A DNA stretch of 64,000 nucleotides from JBFKMV01 sp041629655. GTDB taxonomy: Bacteria > Acidobacteriota > Polarisedimenticolia > Polarisedimenticolales > Polarisedimenticolaceae. The DNA lies in assembly GCA_041629655.1 (NCBI GenBank), contig JBFKMV010000001.1, positions 19,466-83,465 on the forward strand, in the 5' to 3' direction. The translations under genes and the position numbers were made by a program. The notes under the pieces were generated by a model, which was not told the DNA's origin, did no database searches, and was given only the letters and a program-made list of their open reading frames with translations. This document shows positions 1-7,842 of the stretch, in pieces. Every line of letters begins with the position of its first letter. The stretch's first letter is position 1.

Positions 1-1995
1 GTGTTCTACCCGGCGGGCCTGGCCAACCAGGACTGCCTGAAGTGCCACGGGGACCCCGAGCTCGCCCTGGAACGGGACGGCGCGACGGTGTCGCTGTACG
101 TGGACGGGGAGGTCTACGCGGCCACCGCGCACGCGACCGTCGGTTGCGCGCAGTGTCACACCGAGGTGCGGACGTCGCGCGAGCGACCCTGTGAGACGGT
201 GACCGCGCCGGTCGATTGCAGCATCTGTCACGCCGAGCCGGTCAACGAGTTCTTCGGGAGCACCCACGGCACGCTGCTCGCCGCGGGCGACCACGATGCC
301 CCCTCGTGCCAGGACTGCCACGCCCGGCACGCGACCCAGAAGAAGACCAATCCGACCTCGCCGACCTACCCGCGCAACGTGCCCGTGCTGTGCGCCAAGT
401 GCCACCGCGTCGGCGAGCAGGCGGCGGTGCGGATCCACAGCGAGGTGCCGGACATCGTCCAGAGCTACCTCGACAGCATCCACGGCAAGGGGCTGATCCA
501 GAGCGGTCTGGTGGTGACCGCGACCTGCGCCGACTGCCATTCGGCCCACGGCGAGCTGCCGCCGGACGATCCGCGGTCGACCGTCAACCCGGCCAACCTC
601 AACCACACCTGCGGTACGTGCCACCGCGGGATCGAGGAGGTGTTCCGCTCGAGCATCCACGCCACCGGGACCCCGGGCGCGGGACGACACCTGCCGACCT
701 GCGAGAACTGCCACTCCTCGCACACGATCAGCCGCACCGACGTGCCCGGGTTCCGGACGCTGATGATGGATCAGTGCGGCCGGTGTCACGAGACCGAGGC
801 CGAGACGTTCTTCGACACCTTCCACGGCAAGGTGTCGCGGCTCGGCGCCGAGCGCGCGGCGAAGTGCTACGACTGCCACGGCACGCACAACATCCTGCCG
901 GTCGAGAACCCGGACTCGACGCTCAGCCGGTCCCACGTCGTCACCACCTGCGGGCAGTGCCACGACGCCGCGCACCGGCGTTTCGCCGGCTACCTGACCC
1001 ACGCCACGCACCACGACCCGGACAAGTACCCCTGGCTGTTCTGGACCTTCTGGGGCATGACGGCGCTGCTGGTCGGGACGCTGACCTTCGCGCTGATGCA
1101 CACCCTGGCCTGGCTGCTGCGGCTGTGGCTCAACCGCGAGGAGTGGCGGGCGCACCGGGCCCACCGCTCGGGCAAGCTGGTGCGGCGCTTCACGCGGCTC
1201 CAGCGCGGCATGCACATGACGATGCTGCTGAGCTTCTTCACCCTGGCGATCACCGGGATGACGCTAAAGTTCTCCTACATGGGCTGGGCGCAGGGCCTGT
1301 CGCGGGTGCTCGGCGGCTTCGAGGCCACGGGGTTCTTGCACCGGCTGGGGGCGGTGGTGCTGTTCGGGGTGTTCGTGGTGCACCTGGTCGACGTGCGGCG
1401 CAAGAAGCTCGCCGCCGGCCGGAGCTGGTGGGGCTTTCTGACCGGGCCGGACACGATCCTGTTCACGCGACGCGACCTGCGCGAGCTGTGGCAGTCGATC
1501 CGCTGGTTCGCGGGCGCCGGCCCGCGGCCGCGTTACGGGCGCTTCACCTACTGGGAGAAGTTCGACTACTTCGCCGTGCTGTGGGGCATCGTGGTGATCG
1601 GTTCGACCGGCCTGATCCTGTGGTTCCCCGAGCTGTTCACCCGGGTGCTGCCGGGCTGGTTCGTCAACGTGGCCACGATCATCCACAGCGACGAGGCGCT
1701 GCTGGCCGTCGCGTTCATCTTCACCGTGCACTTCTTCAACACGAACTTCCGCCCGGACAAGTTCCCGCTGGACACCGTGATCTTCACCGGCCGGGTCTCG
1801 CTCGAGGAGCTGCAGTACGACAAGCCGGACGAACACGCCGAGCTGCTGGCCTCCGGCGCGCTGGACCAGCACATCGTGCAGCCGCTGCCGCGGCCGGCCG
1901 AGCGCGCCGCGAAGACCTTCGCCTCGCTGGCCCTGGCGACCGGGCTGACCTTGATCGCGCTGATCGTCTACACGATGCTGATCGGCTACCGCTAG
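1..1995 (+). CDS. CbcL-like fused multiheme c / diheme b cytochrome (5' end probably cut by window edge)
   Basis: Eleven CxxCH haem c motifs (CLKCH, CAQCH, CSICH, CQDCH, CAKCH, CADCH, CGTCH, CENCH, CGRCH, CYDCH, CGQCH) fill residues 15 to about 325. About six membrane segments follow, near 343-377, 400-427, 446-465, 523-545, 565-583 and 640-664, with membrane histidines (near 405, 447, 461, 562, 577) suited to b haems, as in the FdnI/HydC cytochrome b family. This periplasmic multiheme plus membrane cytochrome b layout is that of Geobacter CbcL, an inner-membrane quinol oxidase used in extracellular respiration. No signal peptide is visible and base 1 falls on a GTG, so the true start is probably upstream. 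It converges on the ImcH-like gene with only 4 bp between the stop codons. The role as quinol:periplasmic cytochrome reductase is inferred from architecture. Confidence 0.8.
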   Translation: MFYPAGLANQDCLKCHGDPELALERDGATVSLYVDGEVYAATAHATVGCAQCHTEVRTSRERPCETVTAPVDCSICHAEPVNEFFGSTHGTLLAAGDHDAPSCQDCHARHATQKKTNPTSPTYPRNVPVLCAKCHRVGEQAAVRIHSEVPDIVQSYLDSIHGKGLIQSGLVVTATCADCHSAHGELPPDDPRSTVNPANLNHTCGTCHRGIEEVFRSSIHATGTPGAGRHLPTCENCHSSHTISRTDVPGFRTLMMDQCGRCHETEAETFFDTFHGKVSRLGAERAAKCYDCHGTHNILPVENPDSTLSRSHVVTTCGQCHDAAHRRFAGYLTHATHHDPDKYPWLFWTFWGMTALLVGTLTFALMHTLAWLLRLWLNREEWRAHRAHRSGKLVRRFTRLQRGMHMTMLLSFFTLAITGMTLKFSYMGWAQGLSRVLGGFEATGFLHRLGAVVLFGVFVVHLVDVRRKKLAAGRSWWGFLTGPDTILFTRRDLRELWQSIRWFAGAGPRPRYGRFTYWEKFDYFAVLWGIVVIGSTGLILWFPELFTRVLPGWFVNVATIIHSDEALLAVAFIFTVHFFNTNFRPDKFPLDTVIFTGRVSLEELQYDKPDEHAELLASGALDQHIVQPLPRPAERAAKTFASLALATGLTLIALIVYTMLIGYR

Positions 1996-1999
1996 CCCG

Positions 2000-3445
2000 T
2001 CAGGGCTGCAGCTGGCCCAGGATCTCCGGCTGTTCCTCCTCCATCGCCAGCAGGCTGTGGCAGGTGGAGCAGTCCTGGGAGATCGTCTCGCCGTCGGCGG
2101 TCGCGTGCTCGTCGTTGTGGCAGCGGAAGCAGCCGTCGAAGCTGGTGTGGCCGATGTGGTTGGGGTACGTGCCCCAGCCGATGTTCATCGTCGGGAACAC
2201 GTTCCGGCAGTAGATGTCGCCCAGCACGCCCGCCGCCTCGGCGATCCGTGGTCCGTCGGAGCTTGCCAGCTCGGGGTAGTTCTCGCGGTAGAACGCCGTG
2301 ATCCGCTCCGCGATCGCCTGCCGCGCCTCGTCATGCGACGCGTAGGACTCCTCGAGCGCCCGCAGGCCCTCGCGGCGGATGTAGGGCAGGGAGCGGTCGA
2401 GACGGCCCTCGGCGATCGCCTCGTCGATCGAGCGGTCGGGCAGCTTGTACACGTGGGTCGGCCGGTTGTGGCAGTCCACGCAGTCCATCTCGCGCCATTC
2501 CGGCTCCACCTCGGGCGCGCCCGCCGCGCCCTGCTCCGCGGCCTGTCCGTTGGCCGCCCGTTGCGGGGGCAGCCAACGCTTGACCGTACCGTCCGGGAGC
2601 GTCAGCTCGACCTCGTGGATCGTCTCGCGCGTCGCGTCGGCGCGGTAGCGGATACGGTTGGCCGGATCGACGTGCCAGTGGATGCCGTGGGACTTGCGTC
2701 CCTGGATCCCGCCCACCCGCAGCAGCAGCACCGACTTCAGCTCGGTGTTCTGCTCGTCCTCGGCGTAGTGGGTCAGCACCTTCAGCCGGTCGCCGACGAA
2801 CTTGGTCGGCCAGTGGCACTGCTCGCAGGTCTCCCGCGCCGGCCGCAGGTTCTCGACCGGGGTCGGGATCGGCCGCGGGTAGAGATCGAAGGCCACGGCC
2901 ACGACCTGCCAGGCGCCGGACAGCTTCGACTTGACGAACCAGTTCGCCCCGGGCCCGATGTGGCACTCGACGCACTTGACCCGCGCGTGGGGCGAGCTCT
3001 GGTAGGTCGTGAACTCGGGATCCATCACGGTGTGGCAGGCCTGCCCGCAGAACTCCGTCGAGTCCATCACCTCGACGCCCTTGTAGGTCGCGGTGGCCAG
3101 GATCACCAGGTTGACCCCCGACATGGCCAGGAACACCAGCACCGCCTTGCGGGTCGGCTTCCGGTTGAGGTCGACCACCGGGAACGTCGGGGCCGGCTCG
3201 CCGCGAGCCTCGGCGGCGCGTTCGCGGCGGCGCTCCCGCACGATGCCGACCGGGATCAGTGCCAGTCCGACCAGGAAGATCGCGGGCAGGATCAGGTAGG
3301 CCAGGATGCCGATGTAGGGGCCGCCCTCGTGGCCCACCAGTCCGATCGCGAACAGCGTCAGGATCAGCAGCGCGGCGGCCGTGGTGATCGCGGCGCCGAC
3401 CAGGCTGATCGCGTTCCGGGTCAACGCGATGAAGAACGTCCTCAT
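2000..3445 (-). CDS. ImcH-like NapC/NirT-family inner-membrane multiheme cytochrome c
   Basis: 481 aa with three predicted membrane helices before the haem domain (about residues 12-36, 43-68 and 103-122). Haem-binding motifs follow: one C-GQA-CH (CxxxCH) directly after helix 3, then CVECH, CEQCH, CVDCH, CFRCH and CSTCH. NapC/NirT proteins oxidise membrane quinol and pass electrons to periplasmic partners. The three-helix N-terminus with more than four haems resembles Geobacter ImcH rather than the one-helix CymA or NrfH. The start ATG has GAGG just upstream. It is the last gene of the leftward operon that begins with the decaheme cytochrome, 88 bp after the flavoprotein gene. The expected role is to feed quinol electrons to the MtrA/MtrB conduit. 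The assignment to ImcH specifically, and the partner, are inferred. Confidence 0.78.
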   Translation of the reverse strand: MRTFFIALTRNAISLVGAAITTAAALLILTLFAIGLVGHEGGPYIGILAYLILPAIFLVGLALIPVGIVRERRRERAAEARGEPAPTFPVVDLNRKPTRKAVLVFLAMSGVNLVILATATYKGVEVMDSTEFCGQACHTVMDPEFTTYQSSPHARVKCVECHIGPGANWFVKSKLSGAWQVVAVAFDLYPRPIPTPVENLRPARETCEQCHWPTKFVGDRLKVLTHYAEDEQNTELKSVLLLRVGGIQGRKSHGIHWHVDPANRIRYRADATRETIHEVELTLPDGTVKRWLPPQRAANGQAAEQGAAGAPEVEPEWREMDCVDCHNRPTHVYKLPDRSIDEAIAEGRLDRSLPYIRREGLRALEESYASHDEARQAIAERITAFYRENYPELASSDGPRIAEAAGVLGDIYCRNVFPTMNIGWGTYPNHIGHTSFDGCFRCHNDEHATADGETISQDCSTCHSLLAMEEEQPEILGQLQP

Positions 3446-3533
3446 GGCACCTCGCTCAGCCGGTTTTCGGGGGCGACCCCGTCCGGGGGAATCATGCTAG
3501 ATGGAATCGCGCCGCGGCGCCCGTGGATCCGCT

Positions 3534-4754
3534 TCAGCTCCAGCGCAGCCCGAGTTGCTGGAGCATCGCGGCCAGCCCCTCGCCGGATGCCGGTAGGCAC
3601 GGCAGCAACCGCGCGGCATGGGCCTTGACCCAGTCGTTCGCCTCGGGCCCCGCCGCCGGCGGGCCCTCGAGACCCAGCAGGCGTTGCCATTCGGCGCGTC
3701 GTTCCGACTGGTAGATCTCGAACAGCTTCGGCGTGCCGTCGCGCCGCAGGGCGGACCCGATCCGGTCGGCGAGGTCCCACGCCTCGCGCAAGCCGACGTT
3801 CATGCTCTGCGCGCCCACCGGACCGGTCACGTGCGCGGCGTCGCCGGCCAGCCACACGTGGCCACTCCCGAACTGCTCGGCCAAGCGGCGCTCGAACCGC
3901 GTGTCGGTGGCCCAGAAGACCTCGGCCGGACGGGGCTCGAACCACGGGGCCCGGGAGCTGAGCAGCGTCTCCAGCGAGGAACCGCCCCGGTCCGGCGCCC
4001 GGTCCGGCTGCGGCGCCTCGCGCTCGACCTGGAAGCTCCAGCGCCCGCGAGCGCCGGCCATCGGCCACAGCACGTTCAGCATGTTCTCATGGAACACCAC
4101 CCGCATCTCGCCGCCCAGGTCGAACGGTGCGCGGAACTCGAACACCGCGAAGCTCTCGGCGCCCCCGTGGTCCTCGAAGCGGGTGCCGAGGCTGCGCCGC
4201 GTGAACGAATGATAACCGTCGGCGCCGATCAGGAACGAGCAGTTGCTCTCGAACCGCTTGTCGACGATCCACTCGGTGCGGGCGATCGGGTAGCCCAGCG
4301 ACACCCGGTCGAGCCGCCCCAGCTCGCAGCCCACCCCGCCCTCGGCCCGCTCCTCGATCGCCAGCAGCTGGTGGTTCCACAGCACGCGTACCCCGCGCTC
4401 GCTCAGCCGTTCCTCGAGCTCTCCCTCCAGCTTGCTCTGCGGCAGCACCAGCACGAACGGGAAACGGCCGCCGAGCGGTTCCAGCTCGACGGCGGCCCGC
4501 TGGGTCTTGCCGTCGTAGAACCCGATCCGCGTGATCCGTTGCCCCTGCTCGACCAGCGGTTCCGCGAGCCCCAGCTCGTCGAGCATCGACAGCGTCGCGG
4601 GGTGCAGGGCCAGGGCGTAGCTGTGCGCCGAGCCGATCCAGTCGCGGTCGATGATCTGCACGGTGACGTCCTGCTCGGCCAGGCACAGCGCGGCGAACAG
4701 CCCCACCGGCCCCGCGCCCACGATCGTCACGTCGGTCTGGCGCTTCGGTTTCAT
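3534..4754 (-). CDS. FAD-dependent monooxygenase (PHBH/TfdB-like class A flavoprotein)
   Basis: 406 aa. An N-terminal Rossmann dinucleotide site (VGAGPVGLFAALCLAE, residues 11-26) is followed by a DG-type motif (LIGADGYHSFTRRSLG) near the middle and the FAD-ribityl GD motif (VWLAGDAAHVTGPVGAQSMN) near residue 290-310. These are the three signatures of class A flavoprotein aromatic hydroxylases. The substrate cannot be read from sequence; quinone or phenolic ring hydroxylation is one possibility. A GGGGAG ribosome site precedes the ATG. It lies 16 bp downstream of the MtrB-like gene and upstream of the ImcH-like gene, so it is probably co-transcribed with electron-conduit genes. That setting is unusual for this family. 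Confidence 0.8.
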   Translation of the reverse strand: MKPKRQTDVTIVGAGPVGLFAALCLAEQDVTVQIIDRDWIGSAHSYALALHPATLSMLDELGLAEPLVEQGQRITRIGFYDGKTQRAAVELEPLGGRFPFVLVLPQSKLEGELEERLSERGVRVLWNHQLLAIEERAEGGVGCELGRLDRVSLGYPIARTEWIVDKRFESNCSFLIGADGYHSFTRRSLGTRFEDHGGAESFAVFEFRAPFDLGGEMRVVFHENMLNVLWPMAGARGRWSFQVEREAPQPDRAPDRGGSSLETLLSSRAPWFEPRPAEVFWATDTRFERRLAEQFGSGHVWLAGDAAHVTGPVGAQSMNVGLREAWDLADRIGSALRRDGTPKLFEIYQSERRAEWQRLLGLEGPPAAGPEANDWVKAHAARLLPCLPASGEGLAAMLQQLGLRWS

Positions 4755-4770
4755 GGTGTACTCCCCGGAC

Positions 4771-6795
4771 TCAGAAGGTGAGCCCCGCGCGGAGCGACAC
4801 GATCTGACCCTTGTAGTCCAGGCCGTCGTTGCTGAACAGCACGGCGCCCAGCCCGTCCAGCCGGCGGCCCCCGTCGTCGTACTCGAAATCGCGGTAGTCG
4901 GCCCCGAAGTACAGGCCGTTCGGAAGGAGGTAGGTCAGACCCAGCTCCCAGTCGTCGTAGTCCTGCGCGATCACCTCGTCGTTGACCAGGCCGGAGGCGT
5001 CGCCGAACAGCAGGTTGTGGCCTTCGGACTCGGTCATCGTGTAGCGGGCGTGGATCTTCCACGCCTCGCTCCAGCGGTAGTTGAGGTAGGCCGAGAGCTG
5101 CGTGTTGTCGTTCTGGAACACGGAGTCGCCGTCGTCCGCCAGATTGAAGCCGGCGAGGTCGAACCGCACGCCGACGCGCGTGTCGATCTCCTGCTCGGCG
5201 TAACGCAGCATGTAATCGACGTTCTCGTTGGCCTTGTGCCAGAACGCCACCGAGTGCGTGGTGCCCTCGGCGGTGCCGTCGTAGAACGAGCCGGGGCTGC
5301 GGAGGTCCGGGGCGTTGTTGTCGTGGTCGAAGTCGAGGTATCCCAGGTCGATCCGCATCTCGGGCTGCGGCAGGAATGCGGCGCGGATCCGGGTATGCGA
5401 GGTCTCCCGCGGGGCCACGGCGTTGAACGGCTGCGTGATGTCGCCGTTCTCGATGTCGGCGTTGAGGCGAAACCACTTCACCGGCCGCAGCGACAGGCCG
5501 AAGATCACGGTCTCGTCGTCGTCGGAGTCGAGCTCGGTGTCGCGCAACAATCCGCCGAAGCCGTTGCGGTCGAGCGTGCGGTCGATGGTGCGATAGCCGG
5601 CCCGCAGCGCCACCGTCCGCGCCGGGCGCGCTTCGACCAACGCGGTCAGCGTGCTCAGCTCGTAGTCGAGGCGGGTGTCCGAGGACGGCACCCCGTCGCC
5701 GTCGATGTCGTCCTCCAGGCCGTCGCCGTCGAGGTCGCGCGTAAGCACGCCGTCCAGCTCGCGGTCCAGGTTGCGGAACTGCAGGTGCAGGTCGACCGCC
5801 TCGACGAGCTTGACCGTCAGATCGACGTCGACCAGCATCGTGTCGCCCTCGGCCTCGGAGCGGCTGGATCCGCCGACAACCGAGAACGGGTCGCCGTTGA
5901 AATCGAGACCCGTCGCGTCCAGCCCGACGCGGCTGTCGAGCTGCTCTTCGCCGAGCAGCGTACCGATCAGCGAGACCGCGAGGCGCACCCGCTTGCCGAG
6001 ACCGGCGCCGACCCGGATCGTGGTCAGATCGACGTCCCCGTCGTCGCGCTGGAGCCAGTCGTAGGAGTCGAGTCGCGACAGCGCTCCGGCCTCGAGCCCG
6101 GCGTTGTCCTCGGTGATGTTCCGGAAACGGTTGTCGTAGCTGCGCCGGCTCTGGCGGAACAACAGGTTGACCGGCCCGACCTCGACCGTGGCGGCGACGC
6201 TGAACAGCTCGTGCTCGGCGTCGAGCGGCGTGTCCAGACGGAACAGGTTGCGCTCGACGTCCTTCATGAACAGGGAGTTGCCGGTGCGTTCCCCGCGCTG
6301 GTAGTTGAACGAGAGTTGGACGCGCTCCGACGGAAAGGCCCGGAACGTCAGATCGGTCATCCGGCGCCGGGCGTCCCACGCCGCACCGTCCTCGTTGTTG
6401 ACCAATCCGAACAGGTCGTACAGGTAGGCCTGCTGCCAGTGCGTCGCGCGTAGATCGTAGACGTTGCGCCGGCCGAGCTGGAACGAGCCGCGCCGGTAGG
6501 GATCTCCCAGGCCACTGAGCTCGAGCCGCGCGCGGTCGAGCAGCTTCGAGTCCAGGTCGCTCCAGTCGAGCTCCAGGTTGGCCAGCCGCACGCCCGAATC
6601 GAGACCGTCGAAATCCTCGTCGTACTTCCGCCGGCTCCCGTCGCGGTCCACGTCGCGATAGACCAGCTCGACCGAGCCGCTGGGGCTCCGCTTGTCCTCG
6701 TCCTCCGCGCGGACCCCGGAGTCGGCTCCGAGCAGCAGCCCGGCGAGGGCGAGACCGGTCAGGGCGAAACCGAGGCCAGGGTGTCTCGTCGTCAT
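4771..6795 (-). CDS. mtrB: MtrB/PioB-type outer-membrane beta-barrel porin
   Basis: 674 aa with a signal peptide (hydrophobic stretch about residues 8-24, cleavage near VRAED) and a C-terminal phenylalanine (GLTF) typical of outer-membrane barrels. The body alternates short amphipathic strands with Asp/Arg-rich turns. The acidic loop DLDGDGLEDDIDGDGVP looks like calcium-binding Dx[DN]xDG repeats. MtrB-family porins sheathe a decaheme cytochrome and insulate it across the outer membrane. The identification rests on size, barrel character and its place 3 bp downstream of the MtrA-type gene. Its ribosome site (AGGAG) sits inside the end of that gene, which suggests translational coupling. The mature protein has no cysteine, so the CxxC described in Shewanella MtrB is absent. 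An outer-surface cytochrome (MtrC/OmcA type) is not in the window. Confidence 0.82.
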   Translation of the reverse strand: MTTRHPGLGFALTGLALAGLLLGADSGVRAEDEDKRSPSGSVELVYRDVDRDGSRRKYDEDFDGLDSGVRLANLELDWSDLDSKLLDRARLELSGLGDPYRRGSFQLGRRNVYDLRATHWQQAYLYDLFGLVNNEDGAAWDARRRMTDLTFRAFPSERVQLSFNYQRGERTGNSLFMKDVERNLFRLDTPLDAEHELFSVAATVEVGPVNLLFRQSRRSYDNRFRNITEDNAGLEAGALSRLDSYDWLQRDDGDVDLTTIRVGAGLGKRVRLAVSLIGTLLGEEQLDSRVGLDATGLDFNGDPFSVVGGSSRSEAEGDTMLVDVDLTVKLVEAVDLHLQFRNLDRELDGVLTRDLDGDGLEDDIDGDGVPSSDTRLDYELSTLTALVEARPARTVALRAGYRTIDRTLDRNGFGGLLRDTELDSDDDETVIFGLSLRPVKWFRLNADIENGDITQPFNAVAPRETSHTRIRAAFLPQPEMRIDLGYLDFDHDNNAPDLRSPGSFYDGTAEGTTHSVAFWHKANENVDYMLRYAEQEIDTRVGVRFDLAGFNLADDGDSVFQNDNTQLSAYLNYRWSEAWKIHARYTMTESEGHNLLFGDASGLVNDEVIAQDYDDWELGLTYLLPNGLYFGADYRDFEYDDGGRRLDGLGAVLFSNDGLDYKGQIVSLRAGLTF

Positions 6796-6798
6796 CGG

Positions 6799-7641
6799 CT
6801 ACTCCTCCAGGAAGAACGGGCTGGTGTTCGACCCGTGGATCGCGGTGTGACACGCGGTGCACTTCTCGTTCAAGAAGCGCGGCACGCTGTGCCAGCCCGG
6901 CGTGACGCTGGCGCTGTGGCACTGGTAGCACAGGTTGACCTGCGGCTCGTGCTTGAGCAGGTGGCGGTTCGGCGAGCCGTGGACCTCGTGGCACGCGGCG
7001 CAGCCGTCCACGAACACGACGTCGTGCGAGTAGACGTAGGGCACTGCCTTGTCGAAGTGGCAGTCCCCACAGGTGTCCCGGAACAGCGACCGGTCGGTGC
7101 GCAGGGACTTGGTGGCGTGCGGGTTGTGACATTTCGCGCACTCGGCGATGGGGTGGCTACGGGGCAGGTCGAACTGGGCCGCGATGGCCTGGTGGCACCG
7201 CGAGCACAGCTCGCTGCCCTCGGCGCGCAGCAGCTTGTCGTGGCTGCCGTGCGGATCGTGGCAGTCGTTGCAGCCGACGTCGCCGAGCCTGTGGAGGCTC
7301 TGCATCGAGGAGAAATGAGCCTCCTGCTTGCGATGGCAGCTCAGGCAGGTCTCGGAGGCCTGCCGCGCCGACAACTCGCCGAAGCGGACGATCCTGGCGG
7401 GGTCACCGCCCTCCTCGACGTGTGCGGTGCCGGGTCCGTGGCAGCTCTCGCACCCTCGCTCCTCGTCCCAATACGGACTGCGGGCGTGGGGGGTACGCGC
7501 GAACGCGGCGGCAATCTCGTCGTGGCAGGCCGCGCACGTCTCGCTGCCGACGTATTCTTCCTCGGCACCGACCGGCGCCGCTAGGGGAACCGCGCAGCAC
7601 AAGGCGACCAGCGGTAAAAGCCGTCGGAACATCCGGTGCAT
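6799..7641 (-). CDS. mtrA: MtrA/DmsE-type periplasmic decaheme cytochrome c
   Basis: 280 aa with a signal peptide (MHRMFRRLLPLVALCCAVPL) and exactly ten CxxCH motifs: CAACH, CESCH, CLSCH, CNDCH, CSRCH, CAKCH, CGDCH, CAACH, CYQCH, CTACH. Ten haems next to an MtrB-type porin define the MtrA/DmsE/PioA family, which threads a haem wire through the porin to carry electrons across the outer membrane. The frame stays open upstream to 7740, but I start at the ATG at 7641 because GGAGGAGGTC lies directly before it and the signal peptide begins there. An ATG at 7632 gives 11-nt spacing and is equally possible. It heads the leftward operon. The same 13-nt ribosome-site/start sequence is complemented by a predicted small RNA at 29652-29664. 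Confidence 0.88.
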   Translation of the reverse strand: MHRMFRRLLPLVALCCAVPLAAPVGAEEEYVGSETCAACHDEIAAAFARTPHARSPYWDEERGCESCHGPGTAHVEEGGDPARIVRFGELSARQASETCLSCHRKQEAHFSSMQSLHRLGDVGCNDCHDPHGSHDKLLRAEGSELCSRCHQAIAAQFDLPRSHPIAECAKCHNPHATKSLRTDRSLFRDTCGDCHFDKAVPYVYSHDVVFVDGCAACHEVHGSPNRHLLKHEPQVNLCYQCHSASVTPGWHSVPRFLNEKCTACHTAIHGSNTSPFFLEE

Positions 7642-7696
7642 GACCTCCTCCGTGGCGACATCGGGCAGGACCGACCGCACCCGAACCGTAGCGCAA

Positions 7697-7729
7697 TTTA
7701 TACCAGCGACCCGTGGGAAACGGGGTCGC
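7697..7729 (-). promoter_or_regulatory. Predicted promoter and operator of the decaheme cytochrome operon
   Basis: Read leftward, an extended -10 box TGGTATAAA lies at 7705-7697, about 56 bp before the start codon. Immediately upstream is an inverted repeat with arms GCGACCC (7706-7712) and GGGTCGC (7723-7729), spaced by 10 bp, where a repressor or activator could overlap the -35 region. No good -35 hexamer is visible. Promoter activity and the regulator are inferred. Confidence 0.5.
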
Positions 7730-7768
7730 TCCATCGACAACGCGGACCCAATCGCTCCGAAACACGCC

Positions 7769-7784
7769 TGGCGCCGGGAATGCT
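7769..7784 (+). promoter_or_regulatory. Possible sigma-54 promoter of the acetyl-CoA hydrolase/GNAT gene
   Basis: TGGCGCCGGGAATGCT keeps GG and GC exactly 10 bp apart and matches 13 of 16 positions of TGGCAYRNNNNTTGCW. Transcription would start near 7795, 48 bp before the ATG. This match is weaker than the other sigma-54 sites in the window. Confidence 0.35.
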
Positions 7785-7842
7785 ACCGTATCCGACCCCG
7801 GCGGTGGAAGCCTCGCCGCGCGTCCGGGGGAGGAAGGGTGCG

